Positions 44,774-55,080 of a stretch of 64,000 nt of DNA are shown here, in pieces. The stretch is from Gambelia wislizenii (taxonomy: Eukaryota > Chordata > Lepidosauria > Squamata > Crotaphytidae): positions 71,930,001 through 71,994,000 of the forward strand of contig JAUMIR010000003.1 in assembly GCA_030847615.1 (NCBI GenBank), read 5' to 3'. The position numbers and the translations under genes are program-made. Numbering within the stretch: position 1 is the stretch's first letter; every line of letters starts with the position of its first letter. Below the pieces are notes generated by a model. The model was not told the origin of the DNA, did not search any database, and was given only the letters and a program-made list of their open reading frames with translations.

Positions 44774-45078
44774 CAGTAAGACCCCCTTATCCACAGATTT
44801 TTGCAGTTTTACTTACCAATGATTCGAAAAAATACCCCTCCACCTGCTCATCTGTTCACATGCTGCCCTGTGAAGAGTGGTGGAACCAATCTGCTCCCAA
44901 CTTTCCTCTCATCTCAACAAGTGGAAGGTCAACTTCTGGCCAAAGCTTACCATAAAATCACAGTGGAGAAACTATAAATGCCCACAAACACTTCAGTTTG
45001 TGTGTTCGAAAATATAGTCCAAATATAGGGTTTGCTACTATCCGCGGTTTCAGGCATCCATGGGAGAGGGGGTCATGG
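44774..45078 (+). mobile_element. Tigger-type DNA transposon remnant
   Basis: Left end CAGTAAGACCCCCTTATCCA matches the CAGTAG(N)CCCCCTTATCCGCGG terminus of Tigger/pogo elements. Right side has TACTATCCGCGGTTTCAGGC and GGGAGAGGGGGTCATGG, the inverted end in decayed form. The interior differs from the other Tigger-like MITEs here. No transposase. Confidence 0.7.
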
Positions 45079-45729
45079 AAAGTGTCCAAACACTAAGATT
45101 TCCAGAATCTAATTTCTTTATTCTTTTAGCAACAACCTTTGTGTAGCTTCATGGGTCTCTTAGCCCCTGGCATTCAACAAGAACTGCTAGTGCTAGCCAA
45201 TGCCCATCCTGAAGTCCATGCAGCTATTAATACTCATACTTTGAACAACACAGTAACAGATGTTTGGGACTAGACAAAACTCAAGAGCTTCACTCTGTTC
45301 ATTGTGCTATCTGAATGTGGATACTTTCCCTTCGATGGTTTGTTTCCCCAAAAAGGAGAGAAAGACTCTAGGCTATGATTTAGATTTTCTTTCTCTAGTT
45401 AATTTAAAAACAAAAAACAAAATAAAGAAGTGTTAATGTTCCATGGGCAAAGTGCAGCCTCTATATTTTCATCCTGTTGCTGCAGCCGTTTTTTAAAAGA
45501 TTGAAAACAGCCAGTTGTGTGCACTAAAGCCTTGGAGCAGGGGGGTGTGGTGAGCAGCTGGTCATTTGACACCAATTTTGGAGTTTTTCACCTAATTTAG
45601 GTCTGTATAGAAGAAGAGATAATGATGGGCTCAAGGAGCCTAGAACTTCAAGATTTGAACCTGGATCCCCCTAGTCCTGAACCTGAACTATAAGGTTCTC
45701 TTTTTCACTTTCAAATTGAACCTTAAAAA
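45079..45729. other. Unassigned non-coding DNA
   Basis: No gene or bounded repeat recognised. Confidence 0.5.
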
Positions 45730-45965
45730 CAGTACGGCAATTACAATGCCCTGATTGCAGGAGTCTAATCATTTTGGTTTTCACTGTGAACTTTAAAGGA
45801 ACCATCCAAGGTGCTGGACCTATTTTGTGGATAAAGTTCAGCATCATGGATAGCTCCTTTAAAATGTGGACTAAAACCCAGAGTTGATTCCTTGCCCTAC
45901 TGATACCCAGCTGATGCCACCGGGATTGTGCTTTTCCTGCAATTGTGACATTTATTTGTCTTTTA
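45730..45965. repeat. Dispersed repeat X, copy 4 (foldback form)
   Basis: The half GGTTTTCACTGTGAACTTTA...AAGGTGCTGGA (45776-45818) is mirrored by TTCAGCATCATGGATAGCTC...GGACTAAAACC (45837-45879). Outside, CAATTACAATGCCCTGATTGC (45738) faces CCTGCAATTGTGACATTT (45936). The whole unit is therefore a foldback of about 230 bp centred near 45827. This copy shows that repeat X is probably a palindromic DNA element. Confidence 0.65.
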
Positions 45966-46269
45966 TGGGCTATTGGTCCATTTGGTTCATGTGCCAATGG
46001 CTTTTCTTTATGATTTTGCATTTCCAAACTAAGCCCATGAAATCCTACTGTCTTTTTCAAAGGTATTTTTCCATTTATTTGTTTGTTTTTAAAGCTAACA
46101 CTAACACAAAGTAATATAATAAAATAATATACATTCAGAAAGTAAAGAAGCAGAAGAAAAGACCTATAACTAAAACACGGTAGTGCTCTGACCCCCCAGT
46201 CCTAACTGTAATGAAAAGAAAATTAAAAAGAGAAAAATATATATTATTGTGCCTTTACAGATCCAACTA

Positions 46270-46497
46270 CAGTTGTCCCTCCACATTCACAGATTTGGCA
46301 TTCACGGATTTAAGTATTCATGGTTTGAAAATATTCTTTAAAAAATAATAATCCAAAAAGCAAACCTTGATTTTGCCATCTTCTATAAAGGACACCATTT
46401 TGCTATGCCATTGCATATAATGGGACTTGAGTATTCATGGATTTGGGTATTCACGGGGACCATGAACCAAACCCCAGTGAATGTGAAGGAACAACTG
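46270..46497 (+). mobile_element. Tigger/pogo-like MITE, intact (228 bp)
   Basis: Ends CAGTTGTCCCTCCACATTC and GTGAAGGAACAACTG, each beside TA (46268-46269; 46498-46499). The interior CAAACCTTGATTTTGCCATC and GGACACCATTTTGCTATGCC is nearly identical to 11821-12138 apart from the CR1 tail in that copy. Confidence 0.9.
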
Positions 46498-46499
46498 TA

Positions 46500-47015
46500 A
46501 ATAGTATTTCTAATAACCATAGTCACATAGAATTGCACAATTACATTTCTTATTGCTCAAAAAGTCCGTAAATGGTTTCCAAGCTTTCAAAAAGTCTTCA
46601 ATTGGCTTATCCTTTAGAATCCATATTAGTTTGGCAATTTGAGCTAACTCAGCAATCTTAGCAATCAATTCTTGCATGGTTGCTGCATCAATCCGTTTCC
46701 AAGTTTGAGCAAATAATATTCTTGCTGCTGTTGTCATGTAGTGAAAGAGTCATATTTACTATCCAATTCTTTATCCATAAAACCCAACAGAAACATTTAT
46801 GACATTTCAAAATCTATCTTTAACGTTTTTTTGGATTAACATATAAATCTTAGACCAATAACTTTTCTCCTTCTTACAAGTCCACCTCATATGAAAAAGG
46901 ACCCTTCCTTATCTTGACATCCTCAGCATTGGTTTGAAACATTCTTAGACATTTTTGGCAGCTTATTTGGGGTTAAATACTATCTATACATAACCTTATA
47001 CAGGTTTTACATTAC
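46500..47015 (-). mobile_element. L1 LINE ORF2 C-terminal fragment, antisense
   Basis: Reverse reading from 47015 gives NLYKVMYR...YLTPNKLPKM, SKNVSNQC, KEGSFFIC, then FMDKELDSKY and, at 46737-46510, TTAARILFAQTWKRIDAATM...LIWILKDKPIEDFLKAWKPF. This order belongs to the C-terminal region of vertebrate L1 ORF2, after the RT domain. Stops and frameshifts occur. The Tigger-like MITE lies at its 3' border. Confidence 0.8.
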
Positions 47016-48297
47016 TGCACGCTTTTCAAAGGTATTTTTAACCAGAGACTCCTTGTTGAAGATGGCTGCATAAATTCATGGGATCACATCTCTGCTAGGC
47101 ACACCAAACATGAATTTTGTGCTCAGCATGTGGAAAAGCACCATGAGGAAAGACTTGCCCAGGAAGAAAGATAAAAGTATAAAGAAGCCCTGATAAGTGT
47201 TCCAGTTCAGTGTGCTGGAAAATACAGGTCCCATTTCACCCAGAATCAAAAGCCGCCCTGTTAAATGACTGGAACTGTTTTGGGGTTTAGCTGTTTTATG
47301 TTATCTCATTCTCTTCTATATGTTTCTGCTTCATCTGGGTCCCTAGTTCAACTTCTGTCTGATTTGTAGTTTGTGTCTGCTTGATGAGGCAGGCAACTGT
47401 CTCTTTTGTTACTTATCTGTAAGTTGCCTACACATTTAGGATTAAATCTTCACTGAGAGTTTCCTAAGCTCTGCTGCCTGACACTTCCAAAGACAGAGTA
47501 AGATGCATCTCAAATACTGAAGCTTCAAATCTCTCATTATATTGTTTCATTGGGCTTCATTTGTTTGATTCTCCATAAGATAAAAATTTAAAGTTACATC
47601 CATTTTTTTTAAAAAAACCCACACGTTCTAGTTGTAGCCCTGAATACTTTAACATTTACTTGTGTCAAACAACATATTTGAATCATGTGCTAGCAACCAA
47701 CATTTCTGTTATCATGTGCCAGCACCTAGCCCATAACATTTTGCAAGATTAGTACATTAATTAATATTTATAGTATAAAAGACTGGTACAGAATACTTAA
47801 CATAAAAATCAAGGCTCTTTGCCAATTTCTTGGGGTATTCAGTAAGCAAATATCAAATTCAAATGCACAGAATAATATTTAGCCAAATGAAATGTTGCTC
47901 TATACAGTTTAAAATATTCATTCTACACTTTAAAAAAGGGAACTGGAAGGATTAATAAGTCCTTTTGATTTGTTTTTGTCCTATGCTCCAATCAGAAATG
48001 TCCCAGGAATAATGTGGTTAAAATACAAGAGCTGTTGAGTAGTTAGTTCAATCTAGGTCAGTCACAGGATATCCAGCAGAATGAAGGGGAAGGCAAGTGC
48101 GTGGTCATTAGCTAATCCAGAAATTGTTTAGAAAGTCAGTAGTCCGGATAAACAAAGTCAGCAAGAAGTAAAACAGCATTGTAAATCATAGCCAGTCCTA
48201 AGTCAGGAAAACATGAATACTGAAGAGTACTGCTAGTCACCAAGAGAGAACGGTTGTCAGTAACAAAGCTGCCAGCAAACTGCTGGGAGATACATAG
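47016..48297. other. Unassigned non-coding DNA
   Basis: AT-rich; upstream L1 sequence may continue in decayed form to about 47040. No gene recognised. Confidence 0.5.
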
Positions 48298-48894
48298 GCC
48301 TCGTCTATATGAGGAGGGAAAATACGAACATGTCTGAAAAAGCAGGCATTCAGAATTATGCGACCTGTCTTGATGGTCAAAAGAGCCCCCCTAAACTCCA
48401 CATGACCCCTAGCAAAGATGGCAGCCATTAGTGATTTACTTGCAATTTTAAATCTGCCGCTGCCATTTTTTTTAAAAAAAGACAGTTTCCCATGGTGTGC
48501 ACATTCCATATTTTGTATTTTTAAAAAAGAAAGAAAAAAGAGTATAAGATCGCTGTTTGATTGACTTACTGGACCCTCGCTTAGCCGAAAATCCAACATG
48601 GCGGCAGCAAGTGCTTTCCCTGTTTGCTGGCCCTGCCCCCTGCTCATCCAGCCATTCAGATTATGCTGCCTGTTTGTATCTGTGTGAACGTGAGTATTTG
48701 AACGATTGCACATTTGCATGTCATACAGAACTTAAAAAAAAAATCTGGACAAAGCTTTAGACGTTATGCATATGGACTTTGCAGTAGTCTTGGCTGCCCC
48801 CTCCTAATGACACATATTTATGCAAATGTCCTTATGAACAGATTGCCTTCTATTTGCATCCTATTAGGATTATTTTCACTGTATAGACAAGCCC
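48298..48894. mobile_element. MITE with GGCTTGTCTATA ends (~597 bp)
   Basis: Left GGCCTCGTCTATATGAGG and right ACTGTATAGACAAGCCC form an imperfect terminal repeat. The interior has ACATGACCCCTAGCAAAGAT, and GGCAGCCATTAG faces CATGGCGGCAGCAAGTGC. It abuts the following CR1. The 160-codon reverse frame at 48237-48719 crosses the element and has no domain. Superfamily unknown. Confidence 0.55.
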
Positions 48895-48904
48895 TGAGGC
48901 AGCT

Positions 48905-49813
48905 GTCTCAAGACACCAGTTGCCTAATTAGGTCAGTATCTCCTAGTACCACAATAGTACCACTCTATTCTGCTTTGGTTAGATCTCACCTGGAATACTG
49001 GAGATTTTCAGACACGGAAAAATCGTCCCTTGCCGCGCGAGCAGCCTCCCGAAACTGCTGCGCGGCAAGGGTCTTTTTCGGACCGCGCTGTGCCTGTTGC
49101 GAAGCCGTCCGTGTCACTTCCGTGAAGCTTGGGACGGCTCCGCGTCATATTTCAAGCACGGAGGCTGCCCGTGATTGAAATATGACGCGGAGCCGTCCCA
49201 AGCTTCACGGAAGTGACACGGACGGCTTCGCAACAGGCACAGCGCGGTCCGAAAAAGACCCTTGCCGCGCAGCAGTTTCGGGAGGCTGCTCGCGCGGCAA
49301 GGGACGATTTTTCCGTGTCTGAAAATCTCCACTGTGTCCAGTTCTGGGCACCACAGTTCAAGGAGGATATTGATGAGCTGGAATGTCTCTAGAGGAGGGC
49401 AACCAAAATGGTGGAAGGTCTGGAAGTCATGCCCTATGAGGAGTGGTATAGGGAGCTGGGTATGTTTAGCCTGGGGAGGAGAAGGTTAAGAGGTGACATG
49501 ATAGCCATGTTTAAATATTTCGAAGGATGTCATATTGAAGAAAGAGCAAGCTTGTTTTCTGCTGCTCTGGACACAGAACAATGGATTCAAACTACAGGAA
49601 AAGAGATTTCACCTGAACTTTAAGAAAAACGTCTTGATGCTATGAGCTGTTCAACAGTGAAATACACTGCACTGGAGTGTGGTGGACTCTCCTTCTTTGG
49701 AGGTTTTAAACAGAGGCTGGATGGCCATCTGTTGGGAGTGCTTTGATTGTGTATTCTTGCATAGCAGGGGGTTGGATGGCCCTTGTGGTCTCTTCCAACT
49801 CTATGAGTCTATT
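48905..49813 (+). mobile_element. CR1 LINE 3' portion split by a palindrome
   Basis: Left part codes [20 protein letters not shown] and LEYW (48931-48998). It resumes after the palindrome at 49331: ACTGTGTCCAGTTCTGGGCA, then [20 protein letters not shown] (49408 on), [20 protein letters not shown], and the 3' UTR AAACAGAGGCTGGATGGCCA, GCAGGGGGTTGGATGGCCC. Removing 49000-49330 and one ACT restores the usual CR1 order, so the palindrome is a later insertion. ORF2 is truncated and frameshifted. Confidence 0.9.
49000..49330. mobile_element. Perfect ~331-bp foldback palindrome
   Basis: Outer arms 49000-49154 and 49176-49330 are reverse complements; reading base by base I found no mismatch over 155 bp. 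The centre adds CACGG/CCGTG around AGGCTGC, so almost the full element is self-complementary. Ends are GGAGATTTTCAGACACGG. ACT flanks both sides (48997-48999; 49331-49333), a 3-bp target duplication checked by the CR1 reading. It is very CpG-rich. Each arm has its own hairpin (CCCTTGCCGCGC...GCGCGGCAAGGG, 49028-49072). There is no coding capacity. Confidence 0.92.
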
Positions 49814-51397
49814 TAACAGCTGCTGGTATAAGTGTAATCTCTCCTTATCTCTTCATCACTCACCTTTATAGAGATAAAGGATGGCAATGTATCTTCAGCA
49901 TCTGCAACCTCCTACTGGGGAGGTGGGCCCCCCTCTGTCTCAACCCACAGCTCCTTGGACTTGGAGAGACTACTGTCATCAGGAGCTATAGATTCCTGGC
50001 AAACTGCCTCTTTTTCTGTGTCTGAATCTTCTGACTCCTGAAGGTCAATTATGACAGTTTTAGCCACACATAGACTGAGAGCTCTGGTGAAGAGCAGAAT
50101 CTGGCTGAAATTTTCCAAATCACAGAAAAAGGTTTAGTTTTATTTTTGCTTTAGTTTCAGACTAAATCACATTTTACTGGACTGGTTCACTCATCCTTAC
50201 TATATATCAGCTCTGGAGCACTCTACCACTGAGCATAAAGCACTCTTCAAGGTATAAATCAAGTTCTGAACATTGTACTTGTGAATATAAAACACTTTGA
50301 AATGTACAAGTCAAACTTGAAGACTCTGTCTAGGAGAAATGCTTGGAGAAATAAATGTTAGTGCCTAACCACTGGCTGCTCGAATATAAACATTGGTGTC
50401 ATATATCTCACTTCTGTGTGAATGGTTGAACACATGTATATATCAGTCTCCAGGTGAGGATGAAACACTGGCCTTGATGTTCCATGAGGAGGAATTTGAC
50501 AATGAAATGCCATACATATATTGTAAACATTGAGATTGTGTTCTTTCTACAGAGCTCAGGACAGCACAGATGGAGATATACAACGTTTTCCTCACAGCAA
50601 CTCTGTGAGGCAAGAGAAGTTGAGAGATATTGTCTGGTCCAAGATTATTCAGTCTTGAAGTAATCTTGGAGTAACTTTCAGGCCTCAGTCAGTTGAGCAG
50701 GGCTTCCACCTTCCTCAGTGATGTCCATTGGAATGGGAGTGATAAATAGCATCCAATGGCAGTTTTTGAATTCCCAGGGTTTAGGCACAGGATTCAGAAG
50801 ATGGTGATGGAGGCAAGAGTGGTATTGTCCTCTAAATTAAGGCTATATAACATCAAGGTACCAAGTCTGTAGATCCAGAAGTTTCCTCTTCTCTAAGCAG
50901 GGCTGGATCAGGAAGTCCCTATTATAGCCATGCTGGAAAGATTGTGTCCCTCAGACACAATCTTTTAATTTTAAAAGATTGTGTCTAATCTTCTAATTTT
51001 AGCAACAAATTATTCCAGGTTTTTTTTAGTGGTGATTACTGACTTATGGTTCCTGAATTCTGTGTGCAGACAAATAGATAGATAGAAATGTTTTGTTCCG
51101 ATGTATAAAAATAATTTATTCCCACAGTGACTTAATTGAGGGTCCATAAGTGAGTAAAGATTAAAGATTGGCCTTTCCAGGTACAAATTCCGAATGTCTT
51201 ATTGGGATCATATCAGGGCCATGTTTCTATTTCCTGTAGGTAGGTTTGTGTGAATATTTATTTTCTGTTCATTTTAAATAAGAATCTACAACATTTTGCA
51301 AATTGGTATATTGGGATTGAAACCTTGGGATTTTAAAAATGGCATGTAGGAAAAACTGAAGTTAATGAATTTCTCCACCCAGGCCAGGGACTTTGAT
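49814..51397. other. Unassigned DNA with SINE scrap
   Basis: No gene recognised. At about 50580-50650 a segment (CCTCACAGCAACTCTGTGAG, then GGTCCAAGATTATTCAG) resembles the middle of a MIR-like/tRNA SINE. A short local duplication occurs at 50938-50990 (ATTGTGTC...TAATTTTA...ATTGTGTCTAAT). Confidence 0.5.
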
Positions 51398-51700
51398 AGC
51401 CTTATCACATGAGGGTCCTCTTCCACTACAATTGTGTTTTCTGTAAAAACTCTGTTTAATCGGGATTGCTCTCTTTCCTTGTACACCCTAGGTACCATTC
51501 TGGACTTACAGCTTCCATTTGTGCACAAACCACAGCATCTTGGACTGCCAACCACTATCTTCCCCAAAACATTATGCCCGCCCCTATTTATTGTTTGGCA
51601 AACACGGCACACACATGGTGCACGCACATGCACACACACATATGTCCTCCTGAAATATAAATGAAAACAATTTTGCCTTCAAATAGCCCCTTCCCCCCTT

Positions 51701-51730
51701 TGTGTGTGTGTGTGTGTGTGTGTGTGTGGT
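51701..51730. repeat. (GT)n microsatellite
   Basis: Pure GT run inside transposon E copy 2; it is absent at the matching place in copy 1, so it arose after insertion. Confidence 0.9.
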
Positions 51731-52118
51731 ACCTGATAGGGATAGATCAGAGTTCACAACCCAAATGAATAGCTAGCTGGCAGAGGAAAGTCAGCAGCTA
51801 CTGATCTGATCGACCTATATGATCGATCTCTGGCTTTCATATGGTAGCGATTAGAATGTTTGAAGGAAGAAACAGAAAATAGCCTTTCCTCTGCGTGAGA
51901 GTGTATGTGTGTGTGAGAGAATGAGGCCATTAGGACACCATGCCATTCTAGCTTTCTAGCCAACAGTCTCTGGATCCCCTGATCAAAACATCCCCCCCAA
52001 AAGCACACCAAATGACCAACCAAAATTAGAATAAGAGTGCTATTGAACTTTTGCACAGGAAATCACAGTGTGACAGAAACAGGTAAGGAGGTTTTTAACA
52101 GATGTTTTTGTGTTAGTA

Positions 52119-52316
52119 GAATCATAGAACTGTAGAGTTGGAAGAGATCACGAGGGCCATCCAGTCCAACCCCCTGCAATGCAGGAATACACAATCAAAT
52201 CATCCTTGACAGATGGCCATCCAGCCTCTGTTTAAAGGCCTCCAAGGAAGGAGACCCCACCACGCTCTGAGGGAGTGTGTTCCACTGCTGAACTGCTCTT
52301 ACTGTCAAAAAGTTCC
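52119..52316 (-). mobile_element. CR1 3' end, antisense, inside transposon E
   Basis: AGAATCATAGAACTGTAGAG, GACCCCACCACGCTCTGAGG and TACTGTCAAAAAGTTCC in reverse order mark a CR1 end. Copy 1 of transposon E is continuous here (about 16723). Confidence 0.9.
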
Positions 52317-52449
52317 AAAAAGTAAAAAATGCTTTTAAAATGGTATCCCACAGGAGAACAAAACAGCAACAATGCCATGCACTAAACTCCAACCGAATGC
52401 ACTATTACCCTGGTGCAATTGAACTTTACTTGCCTCATGCGATAAGGCT

Positions 52450-52787
52450 TTGAGCGCTTAACTAAAATATGAATTTGAATCACTGTGTGTTCAAGTATTT
52501 TCCAACTGTTTTCTGAGAAGTTCCAGATTTCTAACATCTCTATATTTGACAGATACAACATTGTCCTCTTTAGGCTGTGGGAACAGCTGAACCTATGGAA
52601 CCTAGCCATGGCAGATGGGGAAATTTTTTTCTACTTTGTTTTTGAAGACTTTACCAACCATTCACAAATTGATTAACATTCAGCCTAGTGTTGGCTGGTA
52701 GTTTCCATGTAAGCAGGATGGACAGTCTGCTTTGAGTTTTAGTATGAACGTTAAAGCCGCATCTAGGATGTTGTCCCCATGACCCCA
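52450..52787. other. Unassigned non-coding DNA
   Basis: No gene or bounded repeat recognised. Confidence 0.5.
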
Positions 52788-52934
52788 TGGTGGAGTCTCC
52801 TTCTTTGGAGGCTTTTAAACAGAGGCTGGATGACCATCTGTCAGGAGTGCTTTGACTGTGTATTCCTTCAAGGCAGGGGGTTGGACTAGATGGCCCTTGT
52901 GGTCTTTTGCAACTCTGTGATTCTATGATTCTAA
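52788..52934 (+). mobile_element. CR1 3' end
   Basis: ATGGTGGAGTCTCCTTCTTT, AAACAGAGGCTGGATGACCA, GGCAGGGGGTTGGACTAGAT and GATTCTATGATTCTA define a 5'-truncated CR1 tail. Confidence 0.9.
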
Positions 52935-52935
52935 A

Positions 52936-53196
52936 TGCACCTACATCACGAAGTTATAACAGGTTGATGCCACATTAACTGTCATTGCTCCATCTTTTGG
53001 AATCCTGAGATTTGTAGTTTGTAGATGAAACATTTAGAATTCTCCCTTAGATTGTACAGTCCTTCAGGAAAGTCCTCTAGAGCTCTCTAGCAGAGGATCT
53101 GAAGTATCTTACCAAACTTTCAAACCAGGATTCCAAAGGATGGAGCCATGATTGTTAAAGTGGTATCAAATTTTACAGTATGGACATACCTTTAGA
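52936..53196. mobile_element. Decayed MITE related to 60534-60761
   Basis: TTGGAATCCTGAGATTTGTA and TAGTTTGTAGATGAA on the left face ACCAGGATTCCAAAGGATGG on the right, the same inverted interior as 60534-60761 (GGAATCCTGGGGTTTTGTAG...CTAGGATTCC). Termini are too decayed to define. Confidence 0.5.
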
Positions 53197-53726
53197 ATAT
53201 AAATAGATAGATAGGATGCAAACTGAAAAATAAAAAGGATATATTGAAACAGATTTAAAAGGAATAGCTGTAAAATGTAATAACAGGCTGGTCTAACTCC
53301 TGCTATCTAATAAGCTTGCCTTTGCTCCTAGGCACTTCTTTTTTCCTAGGCAACTGTTATCTGTAACTCTCATTTAGGATTTCTGACCAAGGATTATTAG
53401 TCTTGGGGCTGTTCTTATCAAACAATTGATATACTTTAGTATGGCTATCAGAGTACGTGATGGATAGGTGTTATGGTTATTTCTGTCATATTTTTTCCTT
53501 ATTTTCTCTACACAAGACATGGGAATAGGATTTGATCCCTTTCCAGCTGCTGTTTCCAAGAATTCACTGGGAAAACCAATTATGCACTGCCTGCAACCAG
53601 TGGAGGCACCTGAAAAAATATATTAAGAAGTGATAAAGGGGAGAACCAATAAAAATTACAGCCAGTTATAAACCGTTTCAACTTGTCCATAATGACTGCA
53701 CTCTGTGTTTCTTCATGGCTCACCAA
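53197..53726. other. Unassigned non-coding DNA
   Basis: A short GATA run lies near 53205-53215. Otherwise nothing recognised. Confidence 0.5.
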
Positions 53727-54055
53727 GGACTTTTTCGGACAAAGAAAAAACAATGCTAGCAGCCTCGCCACGTTGCGAGGCTGCAGCGCTGCAGGGCATC
53801 CGTTTCGCATGACGCCCGTCCCTAGCGGTACTGTTGCACTACCGCTGGGACATTTGAGCGTTATATTTCGGCAATTTTTACTCACGATCGTTGATCGTGA
53901 GTAAAAATCTGCTAAATATAACGCTCAAATGTCCCAGCGGTACTGCAACAGTACCGCTAGGGACGGGTGTCATGCGAAACGGACGCCCTGCAGCGCTGCA
54001 GCCTCGCAACGTGGCGAGGCTGCTAGCGTTGTTTTTTCTTTGTGTGAAAAAGTCC
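53727..54055. mobile_element. ~329-bp foldback palindrome, second family
   Basis: Arms 53727-53889 and 53893-54055 are complementary over 163 bp with about ten mismatches and no gaps, around a 3-base centre (GTT). Ends are GGACTTTTTC. CAA flanks both sides (53724-53726; 54056-54058). Nested hairpins lie within each arm: GCAGCCTCG...CGAGGCTGC (53760-53785) and AGCGGTA...TACCGCT-type (about 53824-53846). It is CpG-rich. Its sequence differs from 49000-49330 but its size, end motif and architecture are the same. Confidence 0.92.
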
Positions 54056-54111
54056 CAAATGTATGCCTCCATGAGGATCAAAGGTAGCCTATTTTTGAAT
54101 ACCAGCTATAA

Positions 54112-54802
54112 GGACATTATCACACAAGGCTGTAATTGTGCAATTATAGTGGGATGGTAGCACAAATGGGCTCCCATTGTCGCACAACGTCATTGTCTTT
54201 CTGTGCTCAGTCCATGCCCAACCAATTCATTCCTCAGGCACCACTTTTAGTTAACAGACAAAAACCATCAATAGCTTTCAATATCGCTCTTTTGATGAGC
54301 GTGTGAAATCACGTCCCACTGTAATCGTGCAATTAAAGTGTGAATGGGTGGTTCTCTTTCCCCTCTCCCAACAAGAACACATACTTCAACTTCTGAGGAA
54401 GAACATGAAGAGGACCAATAGGACGCTGTTTTAATGAACTGTTGCCTTTACTTGGTATGTTTTTATGTTTGTTTAAGTGTTTATTTGTGAAGGTCTTTTG
54501 TTATGTAGTTGTTTTTGTTCTGTGTTTAAGCAAAGTCATGTCTTCTTGCGAGAACAGCCGAAATCTCACCCATGCAAAATCCAGGAATTAAGAGAAAAAT
54601 GTATGCGCTGGGCAGCAGGAAGTATTAATACTCTGTCATTAGAAGGCAGTGCGAAAACAAGTGTTACTATAGTGCAAGCTGAAATCCAGTTCTTAAACTG
54701 CTAGTGGTGGTAGTGTGATAATTACTGTAATAATGCCACTACGTTTCTGCTTTCCTCAGTAGTGGAATTATAGCATTTTTTGACACTGGTCTGATAAAGT
54801 CC
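54112..54802. mobile_element. Harbinger-like MITE, copy G (691 bp)
   Basis: Left GGACATTATCACACAAGGC, right TGGTCTGATAAAGTCC, with TAA on both sides (54109-54111; 54803-54805), the TWA duplication of PIF/Harbinger. The interior includes ATGTCTTCTTGCGAGAACAG (54539) and, near the right end, TAATGCCACTACGTTTCTGC and CCTCAGTAGTGGAATTATAG, which match copy F in the opposite orientation. It lies only 57 bp from the palindrome 53727-54055. Confidence 0.88.
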
Positions 54803-54995
54803 TAAGGCTACAACAGTGGAAGAACATAGTGGCCTAATATCCTGCTGGTAGTCTTCTCACAGGCATCTAGTTGATAACTAGGTAAAAAATGCTGCCTCAT
54901 ATGCACCTTTGGTCTTATTCCATAGGACTCTTATTCTTATCCTCTTCTGTGTGTATGGCTGGTGATCTATAATGGGAAGCAGGATTCTGAACTTA

Positions 54996-55080
54996 TCTAG
55001 AGATTGGAAAAGTTACTTTTTTGGTACTGTAACTCCCTGAATTCTCCAGCCAGCATGGCCACTGGTCTGAGGCAATCTCT
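54996..55080 (+). mobile_element. hAT-like MITE fragment (GGAAAAGTTAC end)
   Basis: GATTGGAAAAGTTACTTTTT, GTAACTCCCTGAATTCTCCA and GCCAGCATGGCCACTGG match a very common reptile hAT-type MITE start. The 3' half is absent or decayed. Confidence 0.55.

Larger units (their letters stand above)
51398..52449. mobile_element. DNA transposon E, copy 2 (~1.05 kb)
   Basis: Left AGCCTTATCACATGAGG and right CCTCATGCGATAAGGCT are inverted, giving the best-preserved ends of this family. TTTGA occurs at both borders (51392-51396; 52449-52453) and may be part of the duplication. It aligns with 15314-16853, lacking that copy's two inserts but carrying its own antisense CR1 tail (52119-52316). GT runs lie at 51703-51728 and 51902-51914. 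No transposase is seen. Confidence 0.75.

Noticed and set aside
48237..48719. 160-codon reverse open frame
   Set aside because: It lies almost fully inside a MITE with inverted ends; no recognisable domain.
49000..49330. Palindrome as a possible assembly artefact
   Set aside because: A 3-bp duplication inside a known CR1 frame and a second diverged copy at 63907 argue for a real element, although long reads should confirm.
53683..54160. Mirror-image open frames around 53.9 kb
   Set aside because: The frames are equal on both strands only because the DNA is palindromic.
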